Assembly: GCA_022457155.1 (NCBI GenBank)
Contig: JAJGOT010000039.1
Span: 488,501 to 552,500 of the forward strand
DNA length: 64,000 nucleotides
Direction: 5' to 3'
DNA from: Cladopsammia gracilis
Taxonomy: Eukaryota; Cnidaria; Anthozoa; Scleractinia; Dendrophylliidae
Position numbers and translations under genes: made by a program. Position 1 is the stretch's first letter, and each line of letters opens with the position of its first letter. Below, piece after piece: positions 44,176-53,594 of the stretch. A model generated the notes under the pieces. It saw nothing but the letters and a program-made list of their open reading frames with translations, was not told where the DNA came from and ran no database searches.

Positions 44176-44569
44176 AAGCATATGAATTTACTCGTTATTT
44201 TAACCCCAAATTAGGGCAGTTTGTTTTCTGCCACAAAGGATCCGGTGTTATTGTGGATAATATTTTTAAACCAATGAGAGCGGTGGCGTCGGCCGTCTTC
44301 AAAAAATTCGCGAAACCTGTTGCGAAAAAAGCATTGGAATCAGGAATTTCTCACGCTGGAGATAAAACAGGCAAAAAATGGTAGAAAAATCTGGTGATTT
44401 GATAATGAAAAGACTGGGCAATATGAGAAAGGGGAAAGCCCTCAGTTTAAAACAACCAACGTGGTCAAGCTCAATCCCTGCTTCACGATCACGATCAAGT
44501 AACGGAGAGAGTGCTGATGATATATTGAACAGATTAATCTCTGGGCAAGGCCTAAGAAAAATAAAATAA
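44172..44569 (+). pseudogene. Small basic virion protein, one frameshift
   Basis: ATG at 44172 overlaps the preceding stop. The first frame (to 44384) starts MKAYEFTRYFNPKLGQF and has a basic helix region AVFKKFAKPVAKKALESG. At GDKTGKK the frame ends, and an overlapping frame (44378-44569) continues with VEKSGDLIMKRLGNMRKGK, a Ser-rich linker, and ADDILNRLISGQGLRKIK. The two halves look like one protein broken by a one-base indel at about 44380. Basic, membrane- or DNA-associating composition is typical of Maverick minor virion proteins placed between penton and major capsid. Confidence 0.55.
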
Positions 44570-44585
44570 AATAAAATAATATAAA

Positions 44586-45925
44586 ATGGCTTTTTGATCA
44601 AGTGAATGTTTACAAAGAAATGAATTAGTGCGCTTCCAGCTGGATGATGTAATCAGAGCTCCAGCTAATGCTCAACACCAAACTAAAAATGGTTCTAAAT
44701 TCACAATTAATGCTATTCACAATTAATGCTCAACACCAAACTAAAAATGGTTATAAATTCACAATTAATGATTGGCATTTTACGATTGGTATAATGCTTA
44801 TTTTGAAGTACAATTTCAAGTGCAGAAATTAGCAGACGGCACTGGGTATGCAGCAGCTGATAGAATAACGGTAATAAATGGTGCTCATTTACTGATTAAG
44901 CACATGATGATTAAATCTGCAGGAAAGATTGTTTGATACTGATAATCTGCATAAAGTTACTTTCGCTAAAAATTTGTTAGAATACTCCAATGACTTCAGC
45001 AGATCAGTAGCCAAGAACAGTTTCTGGTATTTGGATACTAATGCAACAACCGCTAATATGAATACAGGATTTGAAGCTCGCCGAATACAATCTAAAGCAG
45101 TTCAAGACAATGGAAACGGCGGTGCAAAGAACATTAATACAATTGTTCCCCTTAATCGTTTTTCCTTTTTTGAAGAACTTGAAGATAAGATGCTTGTACC
45201 CATGCAGCTGCAATTTGAGATAACACTTAATGATGATGGGGAATTAATTCATATGGCTAATGGTGTTGATACTGGAAGAGTTGTTGTGAATAGGTTTTTG
45301 CTTTGGGTTCCCAGAATAACACCCAAAAATTCTCTGTATGACAAATTTGTCAGTTCATTCCTGAAAGAAACACAATGGAAATATTTAAGGGAAATGTATC
45401 AACAATCAGCTCCTACGCAGTCATCAGGATTTTTCCAAATATCTGCAAGTATTGATAATGTTAAGCATATTTTTGTTTATCTTAAAAGAACCGCCCCACC
45501 CAATGGTGATCCTGCAGAAGATAGCCCTTATCTTATGGACACTTTCAAGCTGAATGAGGCAGATAATAACTCATCCTTGTTGAACTGCCGATTAGAGTAT
45601 GGAAATGGTGTTTTTTACCCCGGAAACAGAGCATAACAGTGAAAGCAAAGTAAGAATATTCCAGGATGTCATGGCTTATGCAATGAGGAAAAATGACTAC
45701 AACACTGGAACACAATTGAATTTAGCCAATTATAAGTCTATTTATCCGCTAATTTATTTCAATTTGACTTATCAAACTGAAAAAGTAACAAGAGATCCCA
45801 AGCAGTTGATATTCAGGTATAGATTGAACGCAGATGCAGCTGCAAACTTTAATGTACATGCTATAGTTCTCTATGAAGAAACCGTCAAAATTGATAAAAT
45901 TGGAAATGAATTAGTCATTGCGTAA
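44586..45925 (+). pseudogene. Major capsid protein (double jelly-roll), broken
   Basis: Located where Mavericks keep the hexon-like gene. An ATG at 44586 is followed at codon 4 by TGA; the frame then reads RNELVRFQLDDVIRAPANAQ. A 59 bp tandem duplication (44671 and 44730 copies) shifts the frame. The next frame reads FEVQFQVQKLADGTGYAAAD and RITVINGAHLLIKH, followed by another shift near 44930. It is then open with FDTDNLHKVTFAKNLLEYSN, NRFSFFEELEDKMLVPMQLQ, FLLWVPRITPK and DTFKLNEADNNSSLLNCRLE. A last shift at about 45610 leads to VMAYAMRKNDYNTGTQLNL, FRYRLNADAAANF and the stop at 45925. The pattern is that of Maverick/adintovirus capsids; four or more lesions rule out function. Confidence 0.8.
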
Positions 45926-45954
45926 ATTAATTTAAAAAACATATGTTATTTAAA

Positions 45955-46822
45955 ATGGCAACATATCACCCGTATGAAGTAAATTTATCTGAAGGGCAAA
46001 AATACAAGCTTGCAAAAGCATATAAAACAAGCAGCCCTATCACACTTAGATTAAATTGAAATCAAACAAGAGGACAAGATGAATTACTGCTTACAACCAA
46101 TCAAATTAAAAGACTCAACAAAGCGGCATCCCTTGGAAACGGAGTTGAAATCAAAATATCAAAAACACAAGTTAAAAAAGTAATGAGACAAGGTGTAAGT
46201 TTATTTTCTGCTATTATTCCATTAGCACGTTCATTAGCACCCACCCTGGCTAAAACACTTGGGTTATCAGCTCTGGCTGGTTTTAGCAAGTGAAGGAGCA
46301 AGTCAAGTCGCTAAAACAATAAGCAGAAAGGGCCAGCCACAAGGCGGTGGTCAAACAGGTGGTTTTCTCATCCTGCAAGATAAAATTCAAAAACTGATTG
46401 ACTATAAACATTTGCTGACAAATAAACAGAAACAAGAAATTCTGAATGCCCTTCAATCAGGAGGGCAAGTAGTGATAATGCCAACAAAAAACCAATCATT
46501 TAGGGCATGGGGTACTATATTAGCAAGTATTGGTATTCTGCTGGCTCTTGAAGCGGTTAAAAACATGTTTGGTAAGGGGGCACCACGTGTAGGTAGACCA
46601 AAAGGAGAATAGGCCAGCCAATAGGCTGGGCCGCCTTGGCAGCCCGTGGCCACAGTGCACCAAGATTGGGAATGTATCCGTAACAACCTCCACCCCCATT
46701 TATTGGTAACTGGGGACGAAATACTGTAGGCTGCGGCCGAGGTAAAAAAAAATGGGAAAGGACTTCTGTTAGGACCAAACAGCCCATTCGACAGTATTCC
46801 ACTGGTAGGGGCAATATTGTGA
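45955..46822 (+). pseudogene. Maverick minor virion protein (pX-like), broken
   Basis: ATG at 45955 (MATYHPYEVNLSEGQKYK). A TGA at codon 35 is followed in frame by LLTTNQIKRLNKAASLGN and a hydrophobic helix (SLFSAIIPLARSLAPTLAK). After a one-base shift come SEGASQVAKTISRKG, GGFLILQDKIQKLIDYKHLL and a second hydrophobic segment TILASIGILLALEAVKNMF. A stop at 46612 precedes a Gly-rich, partly lost stretch and a terminal GKGLLLGPNSPFDSIPLVGA ending at 46822. The two hydrophobic segments and the GLLLGPNSPF tail are features of the minor protein between capsid and protease in cnidarian Mavericks, as I recognise the pattern. It may be a membrane-active or core-associated virion protein. Confidence 0.65.
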
Positions 46823-46857
46823 GGTGCAGGTCACCAAAGTGGCCAGGCCGAAATTCA

Positions 46858-47326
46858 TTAACAAACCACTGAGTAATATTGATTTAATGAACTGGATAAA
46901 ATATTTTGAAATTCCAAATTTCAAAGGAATATATTCAAGAGATTAATATATGCCTAAAAAACACAGTCCATGCATTATAAATCTTGATTCATATGAAAAT
47001 GTACGAACTCATTGGGTTTGTTGTGTGCCGTTGCATGATGGGAAATTTATATGGTATTTCGATAGTTGGGATGGGATATCCCCAAGAATTTACTAGCGCT
47101 GGGAAACAAATAATTTACAACACAAGTCAGTATCAAAACATAAACAGTGCCCTTTGCGGGGTATTATTGCCTGTTTTTTCTGCATCAATGGTCACTCGGC
47201 AGAGGTGCCGCACTCAAAAAAGATTATGATATTGTGAAGCCTTTGAGTTTAGCTGATACAATATATAATGAAAAATTTATAAAAGAATATTTGATTGAAA
47301 ATGGAATCATCGTCATACTGTGTTAA
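46858..47326 (+). pseudogene. Adenain-type cysteine protease, broken
   Basis: Begins about 46858 (NKPLSNIDLMNWIKYF, IPNFKGIYSRD), with an in-frame TAA at about 46945. It continues PKKHSPCIINLDSYENVRTH where His of RTHWVCC is the catalytic His, then FIWYFDSWDGISPR (acidic residue). A TAG and frameshift near 47095 are followed by KQIIYNTSQYQNINSALC, where one extra G shifts the frame exactly at the catalytic Cys (expected pattern C-G-Y-Y-C). It ends at 47326 after IIVILC. This is the adenovirus-protease fold used by Mavericks and virophages to mature capsid proteins; C48-type ULP proteases are relatives, but the genomic context favours the viral one. Confidence 0.8.
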
Positions 47327-47456
47327 AGAGAAACGAAAAACTCCTTGTGTAGCACCAATGGGGTATATGACCTCCAAAAATGGAAAACCGATGTGGTTTT
47401 GCCATTGCGCCTCATGCGGAATAAAGAAGACAAGATTTGTTAAGGCGGAAAACTAG
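47301..47456 (+). CDS. Small zinc-ribbon-like Maverick protein
   Basis: An intact 51-residue frame from ATG at 47301, overlapping the protease end by 26 bp. The sequence has C7, C16 and then MWFCHCASCGIKKTRFVK, giving C-x-C-x2-C spacing in a basic context, plausible as a small zinc ribbon. Short proteins with a GxK-W-x-C-x-C-x2-CG pattern recur in this position in Mavericks (recollection of pattern, not a search). Function unknown. Confidence 0.6.
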   Translation: MESSSYCVKEKRKTPCVAPMGYMTSKNGKPMWFCHCASCGIKKTRFVKAEN

Positions 47457-47544
47457 CGCGGCCTCCGCGCGGCTGGGGCTTTGGTGAATTAGCATTAGCA
47501 GGTGTCGCGCATGCGTTGCCTTGATCAGGAAAAAGACAGTTGAA

Positions 47545-48111
47545 ATGGGTCGTTATGGAGCCAGTGAATTGTTACAAAATAAAAACACTCAAAGGAAAGC
47601 ATTGGATTTTGTGCTGGATAAAGCAAAACCATTTCTGGCAAAGACAGCTTCTGATATGATGGATCATTTAAGCACGGCGATTAGACCAAACAGAAAATAT
47701 AAAACAGATTGGAAAGATCTCGATGGGGGTGCTTTAGATGACAGCACCGCCGGTGGTGGTGTCGATGTTCATAAATTAATTGGGAAACTGCCAAGACCAA
47801 AGAAAGGTTTCACTCTCCCAAACCATAATTTTACCGGACCCTATAACCCGCTCGAAAAGCAAGTCAGATTTGATGAAAACATGGGAGAAATTTTAGCAAT
47901 TTATCAACAACCTACAGGAAAAACAGATGCAGTTGCTATGCAACATGATGTGGATTATTCAGTTTGCGCAAAGAAAGCAGACCCATGCAAATCGGACCGC
48001 AAAGCGGTCCGCAAATGTAAACATGAAGCAGACAAAAAGATGGTTGCCGCTTTGGACGCGATTCCATGGAAACAGCGGCAGTGGGGACACTATCGTGCAA
48101 AATATTATTGA
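47545..48111 (+). CDS. Phospholipase-A2-fold virion protein
   Basis: ATG at 47545 (MGRYGASELLQNKNTQRK), 188 residues to the stop at 48111. An N-terminal helical region and Gly-rich linker lead into NHNFTGPYNPLEKQV (calcium-loop-like GPxNPL) and the PLA2 active-site helix QHDVDYSVC with His134-Asp135, then Cys-Lys-rich CKSDRKAVRKCKHEADKKM. The same PLA2 core occurs in parvovirus VP1 and in many Maverick/adintovirus proteins, where it is thought to breach endosomal membranes. The expected tail (NIIDTKQKLGLG) lies in another frame immediately downstream, so a frameshift at about 48090 has replaced the C-terminus and fused that tail to the integrase frame. Confidence 0.75.
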   Translation: MGRYGASELLQNKNTQRKALDFVLDKAKPFLAKTASDMMDHLSTAIRPNRKYKTDWKDLDGGALDDSTAGGGVDVHKLIGKLPRPKKGFTLPNHNFTGPYNPLEKQVRFDENMGEILAIYQQPTGKTDAVAMQHDVDYSVCAKKADPCKSDRKAVRKCKHEADKKMVAALDAIPWKQRQWGHYRAKYY

Positions 48112-48159
48112 CACAAAACAGAAGCTTGGTTTAGGAGTTCCAAAATCAAAAAACGGCAG

Positions 48160-49099
48160 AAGGTTTCGTACTGATTGGGCCGGAAGGCTAAGTGATGAAT
48201 TGCATAAACCAATCAGGCGGCGCTTTCCAAAGCGAAGAGTCATTGCCTATGGAATTGACAGCATCTGGGCAGCTGATTTAGTCGAGATGGGGAAATATTC
48301 TAAGTGGAACAAAGGATTTAAATACCTCCTGATGGTGATTGATATCTTCTCAAAATATGGTTGGATTGGACCCTCAAAAGACAAGCGAGGACAATCAGTG
48401 GCTGATGCTTTTAAAGATATATTTAGCACGAAGCGAAAACCGAAAATGATTTGGGTGGATTGGGGGACAGAATTTTGGAACCATGTTTTTCAAAATTTGC
48501 TGGATAAATATGGTATAAAATTGTATTCCACGCATAATGAAGAAAAGTTGTCTATTGTCGAACGTTGGAACCGGACAATGAAGGAAAAACTCTTTAAGAT
48601 GTTTAGTGCTAACAATAATACAATTTACATTGACAAAATAGACAAGTTAACTGATGAATATAATAACGCATATCATTTGCGCATTCGAATGTCTCCCTCA
48701 AAGGCCAGTTTAATTAAAAATGAGAAAAAGGTTTTTGCTAATTTATATGGTGATTTAATTTATGCAAAACACGTCTCAGCTAAATTTCACATTGGCGATG
48801 AAGTTAGAATATCGAAATTCAAGCGAAAGATATTCGACAAAGGTTTCACACTGAACTGGACAGAAGAGATTTGTTATTAACGAAACATTGAACACAAACC
48901 CGTGACATACAGGTTAGTCGATCTGTTGGGAGAAAAAATAATCGGTTCATTTTATGAAGCCAAATTACAGCCTACTAGTCAGGATGTTTTCCGCATTGAA
49001 AAGGTTATTCGCCGGGATTATAAGAAAAAGAAAGCTTTCGTTAAATGGAAAGGTTATTCTGATAAATTCAATAGTTGGATACCGTTGAGTGATGCGTAA
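48160..49099 (+). pseudogene. Retroviral-type integrase with chromodomain
   Basis: The frame is open from about 48113 into the integrase (TDWAGRLSDELHKPIRRR, RRVIAYGIDSIWAADLVEM). The rve core shows the catalytic Asp in WAADLVEM, the second Asp in IWVDWGTEF, and the Glu in EKLSIVERWNRTMKEKL, so the D-D-E triad is complete. A TAA at about 48878 with local frame disruption separates a C-terminal piece (YRLVDLLGEKIIGSFYEAKL) that ends in a chromodomain-like KVIRRDYKKKKAFVKWKG, FNSWIPLSDA. Mavericks use this enzyme for integration with a 6 bp duplication, matching GTTATG. The gene is at the right end next to the TIR, its usual place. Confidence 0.85.
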
Positions 49100-49115
49100 A
49101 AGCTATCTTAGCGTT

Positions 49116-49529
49116 TTATTCCATCGTTTCTTGTGATGATTCACTTTCAATCATTCTTTCCATTGCTAACTTCTTTAATCGCCGGAGAGTTTTTCGTTCT
49201 TTCTTGGCTTCTCTTTCAAACATTCTTTTCACTTTTGCAGCCTTTTCCTTCAACTTTTCATCCATTTGGGCTTTCAATTTCCTCCTTATTTCTTCATTAG
49301 CCGCTTGATGAGAAATCTCCAATATGGATGGGATTTGCGGAAACAATGACAAAAACCTTTCAAGATCTTGGTCGGCCATTGTTGTTAATCCATTGAAAAA
49401 TACAATGGCATCCAATGTTAAATTCCCGACGTCTTCAGCACCAATTTCCTTTATCTGCTCTTTCATTTCTTCAATATTCTCCAAACAGTTTTCGTGGCGC
49501 TTCTGTAGCTCTCTTAAAGTAAGCGGCAT
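49116..49529 (-). CDS. Coiled-coil Maverick protein of unknown role
   Basis: An intact 137-codon frame on the minus strand, convergent with the integrase. ATG at 49529 (MPLTLRELQKRHENCLEN), an acidic middle (NLTLDAIVFFNGLTTMAD), then a long Lys/Glu/Arg helix (RRKLKAQMDEKLKEKAAKVK) predicted as coiled coil by heptad-like spacing, ending in Ser-Gln-Glu. No enzymatic motif. Its position between integrase and right TIR suggests an accessory protein; I do not recognise the family. Confidence 0.5.
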   Translation of the reverse strand: MPLTLRELQKRHENCLENIEEMKEQIKEIGAEDVGNLTLDAIVFFNGLTTMADQDLERFLSLFPQIPSILEISHQAANEEIRRKLKAQMDEKLKEKAAKVKRMFEREAKKERKTLRRLKKLAMERMIESESSQETME

Positions 49530-49703
49530 CTTGACTGTAGCAAAATATTTATCAGAATGTAGTTATCAGAATTTACCAAATTTTGATAAAAATTTTGATA
49601 AAAAATGTGTAATGCAATGATTGGTAAAAAATCATCACGTGATATTTGCCACTAAGGAAACCAGCTTGAATTAGCATTTTAATTAAAAAAGTATACCGTC
49701 TAT

Positions 49704-50718
49704 TTACACAAAAAGAACAAATGAGGAAAATGAATGTTTACAGAAGCCAGAAACATCAAATATATTCTGAGACAATCAATAAGGTTGCTTTGAGTGCAGA
49801 TGACGATAAACGGTTTTTCTGCGCAGATGGAATACACACTCTCGCTTTTGAAACCACATGAGCCAGAATCGTGGCAATAATTTTATCGCTGAAAGTTGGC
49901 ATAATTGGACAATGTTGTTTTTTATCGCTGGATTTAGTGGTAGAATTATTGCTGAATATGAACAGATTTTTTAAGAGTGTGTGTTTTGGATTTTTTTGCT
50001 TCCGCTAAAATTGGCGATGTGATTTAGAAGATTGCTTCAAGTTGGCGGAAGGAAAGATAGATAGATAGAAACTTTATTAAAGTGTCAAGCCATCTAGCTT
50101 GGGAAAAAATCCCTTACTAATTTGAGGACACCGATTAGGGAAAAATTTACAAACTAAAAACTATATACAGTAATATATAAAAAATCTACAGTTATCTAAT
50201 TGCAAGATTTGTAATAAAAATATATAAAAATCAAGAGGAACAGAGGCTACAGCCTGCGCAGCCATCATCTAAAAGTTCGCTTATATTGAATTGGCGTATC
50301 TTGCCTTTGAACGACATTAGGGTTGTGACGTCCCTAATACTCTTGGGTAGTTTTGTCCATAACCTAGGCCCCAGATATCTAATAGAGTGCTTGCCGTAGG
50401 TGACTGTTTGGTCCCTGTGTATAGTGAAATCTGCTTGCCTCAAATTTTTATTACTATTTGGTTTTTTAAAGATGTTACTTATATGCAGGGCACAGTTTAT
50501 GCTTTACTTTATACATGAGGGTGCACAGGTCCTGTAAGCGTCTATTTAGTAGGGTTGGCAGATTTGCCTTCTCTAATAATTGTTCGTAACCAGAGTTATT
50601 GTCCTTGAAAACTGCTCTAAGTCCTCTTTCTTGTAGTCTAGGAAAGTGGGTTTTAGATTTGGATAGCAAAGGGGATGTAAAAATGGCAATGAGCCAAAAT
50701 CGGCCTTTTCCTACTACT
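49704..50718. repeat. Maverick terminal inverted repeat, right
   Basis: Inverted match to 30542-30985, split by a retrotransposon at 50057-50640. Its inner part carries, on the plus strand, a displaced copy of the PolB C-terminus (SADDDKRFFCADGIHTLAF), because the PolB end is inside the left TIR. Confidence 0.85.
50057..50640 (-). mobile_element. 5'-truncated CR1/L2-type retrotransposon in the right TIR
   Basis: Minus strand. Frames carry the RT C-terminal tail (LQERGLRAVFKDNNSGYEQL, LPTLLNRRLQDLCTLMYKVK; then GKHSIRYLGPRLWTKLPK). The 3' end is AATAAAG then TTTC and a TATC tetranucleotide tail. Target duplication GGAAAG at 50051-50056 and 50641-50646. The uninterrupted left TIR confirms the empty site approximately. 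Confidence 0.85.
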
Positions 50719-50724
50719 GTTATG
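50719..50724. repeat. Maverick target site duplication, right copy
   Basis: GTTATG immediately after the TIR end CCTACTACT; identical to 30536-30541. Its complement supplies the TAA stop of the pogo-like transposase. Confidence 0.85.
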
Positions 50725-52102
50725 ATTCAATATCAATGTCAAAGATTTCATCGTCCTCGTCCAACATAATGCGTGTAATGTCTTCCTGAGCCATCTCTTT
50801 TTCTAAAACACTTGAAACATTAGTTTCGAAAGGATCAATCTCTTCCTCCTCAAGGTGAAACTCTTGCAATCTAGGTAGCAGACTTTGGCATCAACCATGC
50901 TTGATGCACGTTATTTGATCATCTTCTGACCCATCAACATTGATCAAGGTTAGAAGATAATGCGCACACCTTAAATGACTACTTGATTACTTCTGCAGGT
51001 AGCTTCTTCTGGTAGCTTCTTCCAGGCTTCTAACACCCATTCAATCATTTGCTGCCTTGATGGTGCCTTCATATTACCGTGCGATGTCATCTGGTGTGTT
51101 CCTGTTCAGCAAGCCAATTGCCAAACATCTCTCCAATATTTCTTCATAGGTTTATTCCAGCTCACATCTGGAGCCTGGATAAACTTTGTGCAGCCATCAG
51201 GAATAATAACACTATCAACTTTAGCTGTGTTGAGAATATCATTAACCCTACGTGTTAGGTGACATCTAAAGGCATCCCATGCCAACAAGAGACACATGCC
51301 AAACGAAAACGTTCCTATAACCTCATGGCTGTACTGCTCAGTCAAGGCTTCATCCATCCATCCATTATCACTGCTCGCTACAATACACTTGGTTTGATAT
51401 TCTTCGTTTAGCCTTTTCACATCACCCTCAGCTCCCTTAAACACAAAGATAGACTTTTTCTTTCTGCCATAACCATCTTTCTTCTCATAACCAGTAGACT
51501 TCAGATTTACTGACTGAGCACCACAATGCTCCACTGTTGAGTTGGATATAATGCCGTTCCATACGGCTGTTTCATACATGGCAAAAATATTCTCTTTAAC
51601 TCATAGGTCATCTTATGGAGTCGTCGTACCTTCAGGATGTAAGCACAGAGCTTGTCAATCAGTTGATCTGGGCTTCAGTTGTGTGACGCCTGACACTCAA
51701 TCCATTTCTATTCATAAACTTTTCAAGCCAGCCCTGGCTGAATGTTAATTTTGTAATATTTGGGTCTTCTTCCTCCTTTTCTTCCTGGAACTTTGCAGCT
51801 TTGAGCATGATAAGTTTTGAGACACGGAGACCTTTGCTGCATCCATCAAATATCCACTCTAACAAATTTTCTACTATTTCCTCAGAGGTTAGATGCCTTC
51901 CACCGCCATCCAGTCGTTGCCGTTTAGCACCATCAGACTTATCACTCTTTAGCTCTTCTAATTTTTCTCTCTTTTTCCTCCAGTCATGAATGCTGTTGCA
52001 ATCAATTCTATATTTTTTTTTGCAGCAGTGTGATTTGAAATCAGTAGAATAAACACACTTTCTAGCCTTTATGAGAAGATGATTTAACTCGCGCTCTTCC
52101 AT
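50720..52102 (-). pseudogene. Pogo/Tigger-like DDE transposase
   Basis: ATG at 52102. N-terminal half (51659-52102) with a conserved-looking DWRKKREKLEELKSDK region and a CENP-B/Tc5-type helix-turn-helix (NITKLTFSQGWLEKFMNRNG). A frameshift leads to 51106-51579: MYETAVWNGIISNSTVEHCG, VASSDNGWMDEALT, LLAWDAFRCHLT and IPDGCTKFIQAPDVSWNKPM, the DDE_1 core. The first catalytic Asp normally found as DET is Tyr here (YET), so activity is lost. Frameshifts near 50930-51100 follow; an acidic tail (DEDDEIFDIDIES) ends at the stop 50720-50722, overlapping the Maverick target duplication. No terminal repeat was found upstream of 52102. Confidence 0.8.
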
Positions 52103-53314
52103 TGTAAAAAGTCAAGTAACCAAGCACAGAACTCCAAGATCGAAGCAGAAGTCACTACACATGTGGCGAGTTGTGCCAGTAGTGCCAGTACATCCGCTCA
52201 CAGTGATGTGTGCATAAGGAATGTAACACCTATCCTTGATGACAAACATATGGTACTACACTGTCTAGTGACAACTTTGAACAAATTGCAACAAGAGATA
52301 ATTTTATCTGCTGGTCCTGTGTGGACTCCGTGTGACTCTGTATACCCTAGCTGTAGTTTAAATGGAAGAATTCAGGGAATATCCTTGCAAGTGCTGGAAC
52401 GATCATGATCGTAACATAGTGCTCTAGAGTAGGCATCTATGCACAGACCTGTGCCAGCGTTGGTGCATCACTGACTATCAGATTTCTAACAAACATGGCC
52501 ACCCGTGAACTCTGTGCTTCCATTTTGTAGACGTTCATTTTGCATAACTGGAATGAAAGCACACCTTTTAAGACGTCAAAATGGAAAGAAAAAGTCCTTT
52601 AGAAGATTAGAGATTGTAATGGTGGTTTGAGAGCTGAAAGTGATGAAATTTGTCACAAGTGAGGACATGTCTTTCAGAATTTATACTCGAAGTGGCAGAC
52701 TTTACTAAGAATTTCAAGCATTCCTGGAAAACTAGGGTAAAGAAAGTCACATTTTTTAATGTCCATTTACTTTGTAAGAAACATTTCATAGACTGTTTCT
52801 TTGTCTTATCAGTGGCTTTTGTCAAATATTTAGGAAATTTTAGAAAACACTAGATATAATAAAGTAGGTTGCTGAATTTAAATATTATTTTGATGTTTAT
52901 AATATAATTCACAGACGCTAGCGCTGCAATTAGGATAAACAAATCGCTAAGCCTTCCGGAAGCAGAACATCACTGAATTCTGATAAGCGTTAAACTCTTT
53001 TATTCAAGGGAAAGACATTTTCATTCAAGGAAATATTGTGTATTTGCGACAACACTTTGAAAAAACTATGAAGCCGGGAAAAACTAATACATAGCAAAAT
53101 GAACATGACGACTTCAACACGGTCAAAGTGTGTAATTATGCGAACCCCACTTGAGTGGGGTTCGTACATATTTATGAGCCTTGTTTCCTAGTAACGGTTG
53201 ACGTTTTTTACGTCACATCCAATTGAGAGTCTCAAATGCTGGCCGTAAAAGAAAACCGGTTTCTTGAGGTTTCGATAATCTGAAGCTGACATATATTTTT
53301 ACGAAGTGCAATTT
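52103..53314. other. No gene; contains a perfect palindrome
   Basis: AT-rich sequence. CGAACCCCACT, a TG loop and AGTGGGGTTCG at about 53141-53164 form a perfect 11 bp stem hairpin. No supported coding frame. Confidence 0.5.
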
Positions 53315-53594
53315 GTACGGCACCCGTACTGTCCGTACGGGGACTTCGATTTGCTATTCGTACGGGAGTCCAAAACTTTCGACAATTTTGGATGTTAGTC
53401 TTCACTTTTGTGGGTCCACAATATTAATGTTCGTTTAGCTTTACGAAGCGCTTCTGGTAAACGATGTTGATTTGCTTTGCTGACTCTCTGTATACTCACA
53501 CGAGCGACTCATCGTGACACATATTTCGCGTCAAAGAATACTCCCGTACGAATAGCAAATCGAAGTCCGCGTACGGGTGCCATACGAATAGCCA
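53315..53594. repeat. Short inverted-repeat element (GTACGG-type MITE)
   Basis: The left arm 53315-53370 (GTACGGCACCCGTAC, CGATTTGCTATTCGTACGGG) and right arm 53540-53594 (CCCGTACGAATAGCAAATCG, GTACGGGTGCCATAC) are inverted copies around a 170 bp spacer. No clear target duplication. Non-autonomous. Confidence 0.65.

Larger units (their letters stand above)
30542..50718. mobile_element. Maverick/Polinton (adintovirus-like) provirus, 20.2 kb
   Basis: Bounded by inverted repeats beginning AGTAGTAGGAAAAGG and a 6 bp duplication GTTATG. Between them lie the Maverick hallmark genes: PolB (minus, left end), candidate penton, minor virion proteins, major capsid protein, adenain-type cysteine protease, phospholipase-A2-fold protein, and an rve integrase with chromodomain at the right end. 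A second PolB/ATPase module occupies 34.7-42.4 kb in opposite orientation. A 590 bp non-LTR retrotransposon insertion extends the right TIR, so the element was about 19.6 kb without it. PolB, capsid, protease and integrase are all broken; this copy is dead. Confidence 0.9.
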
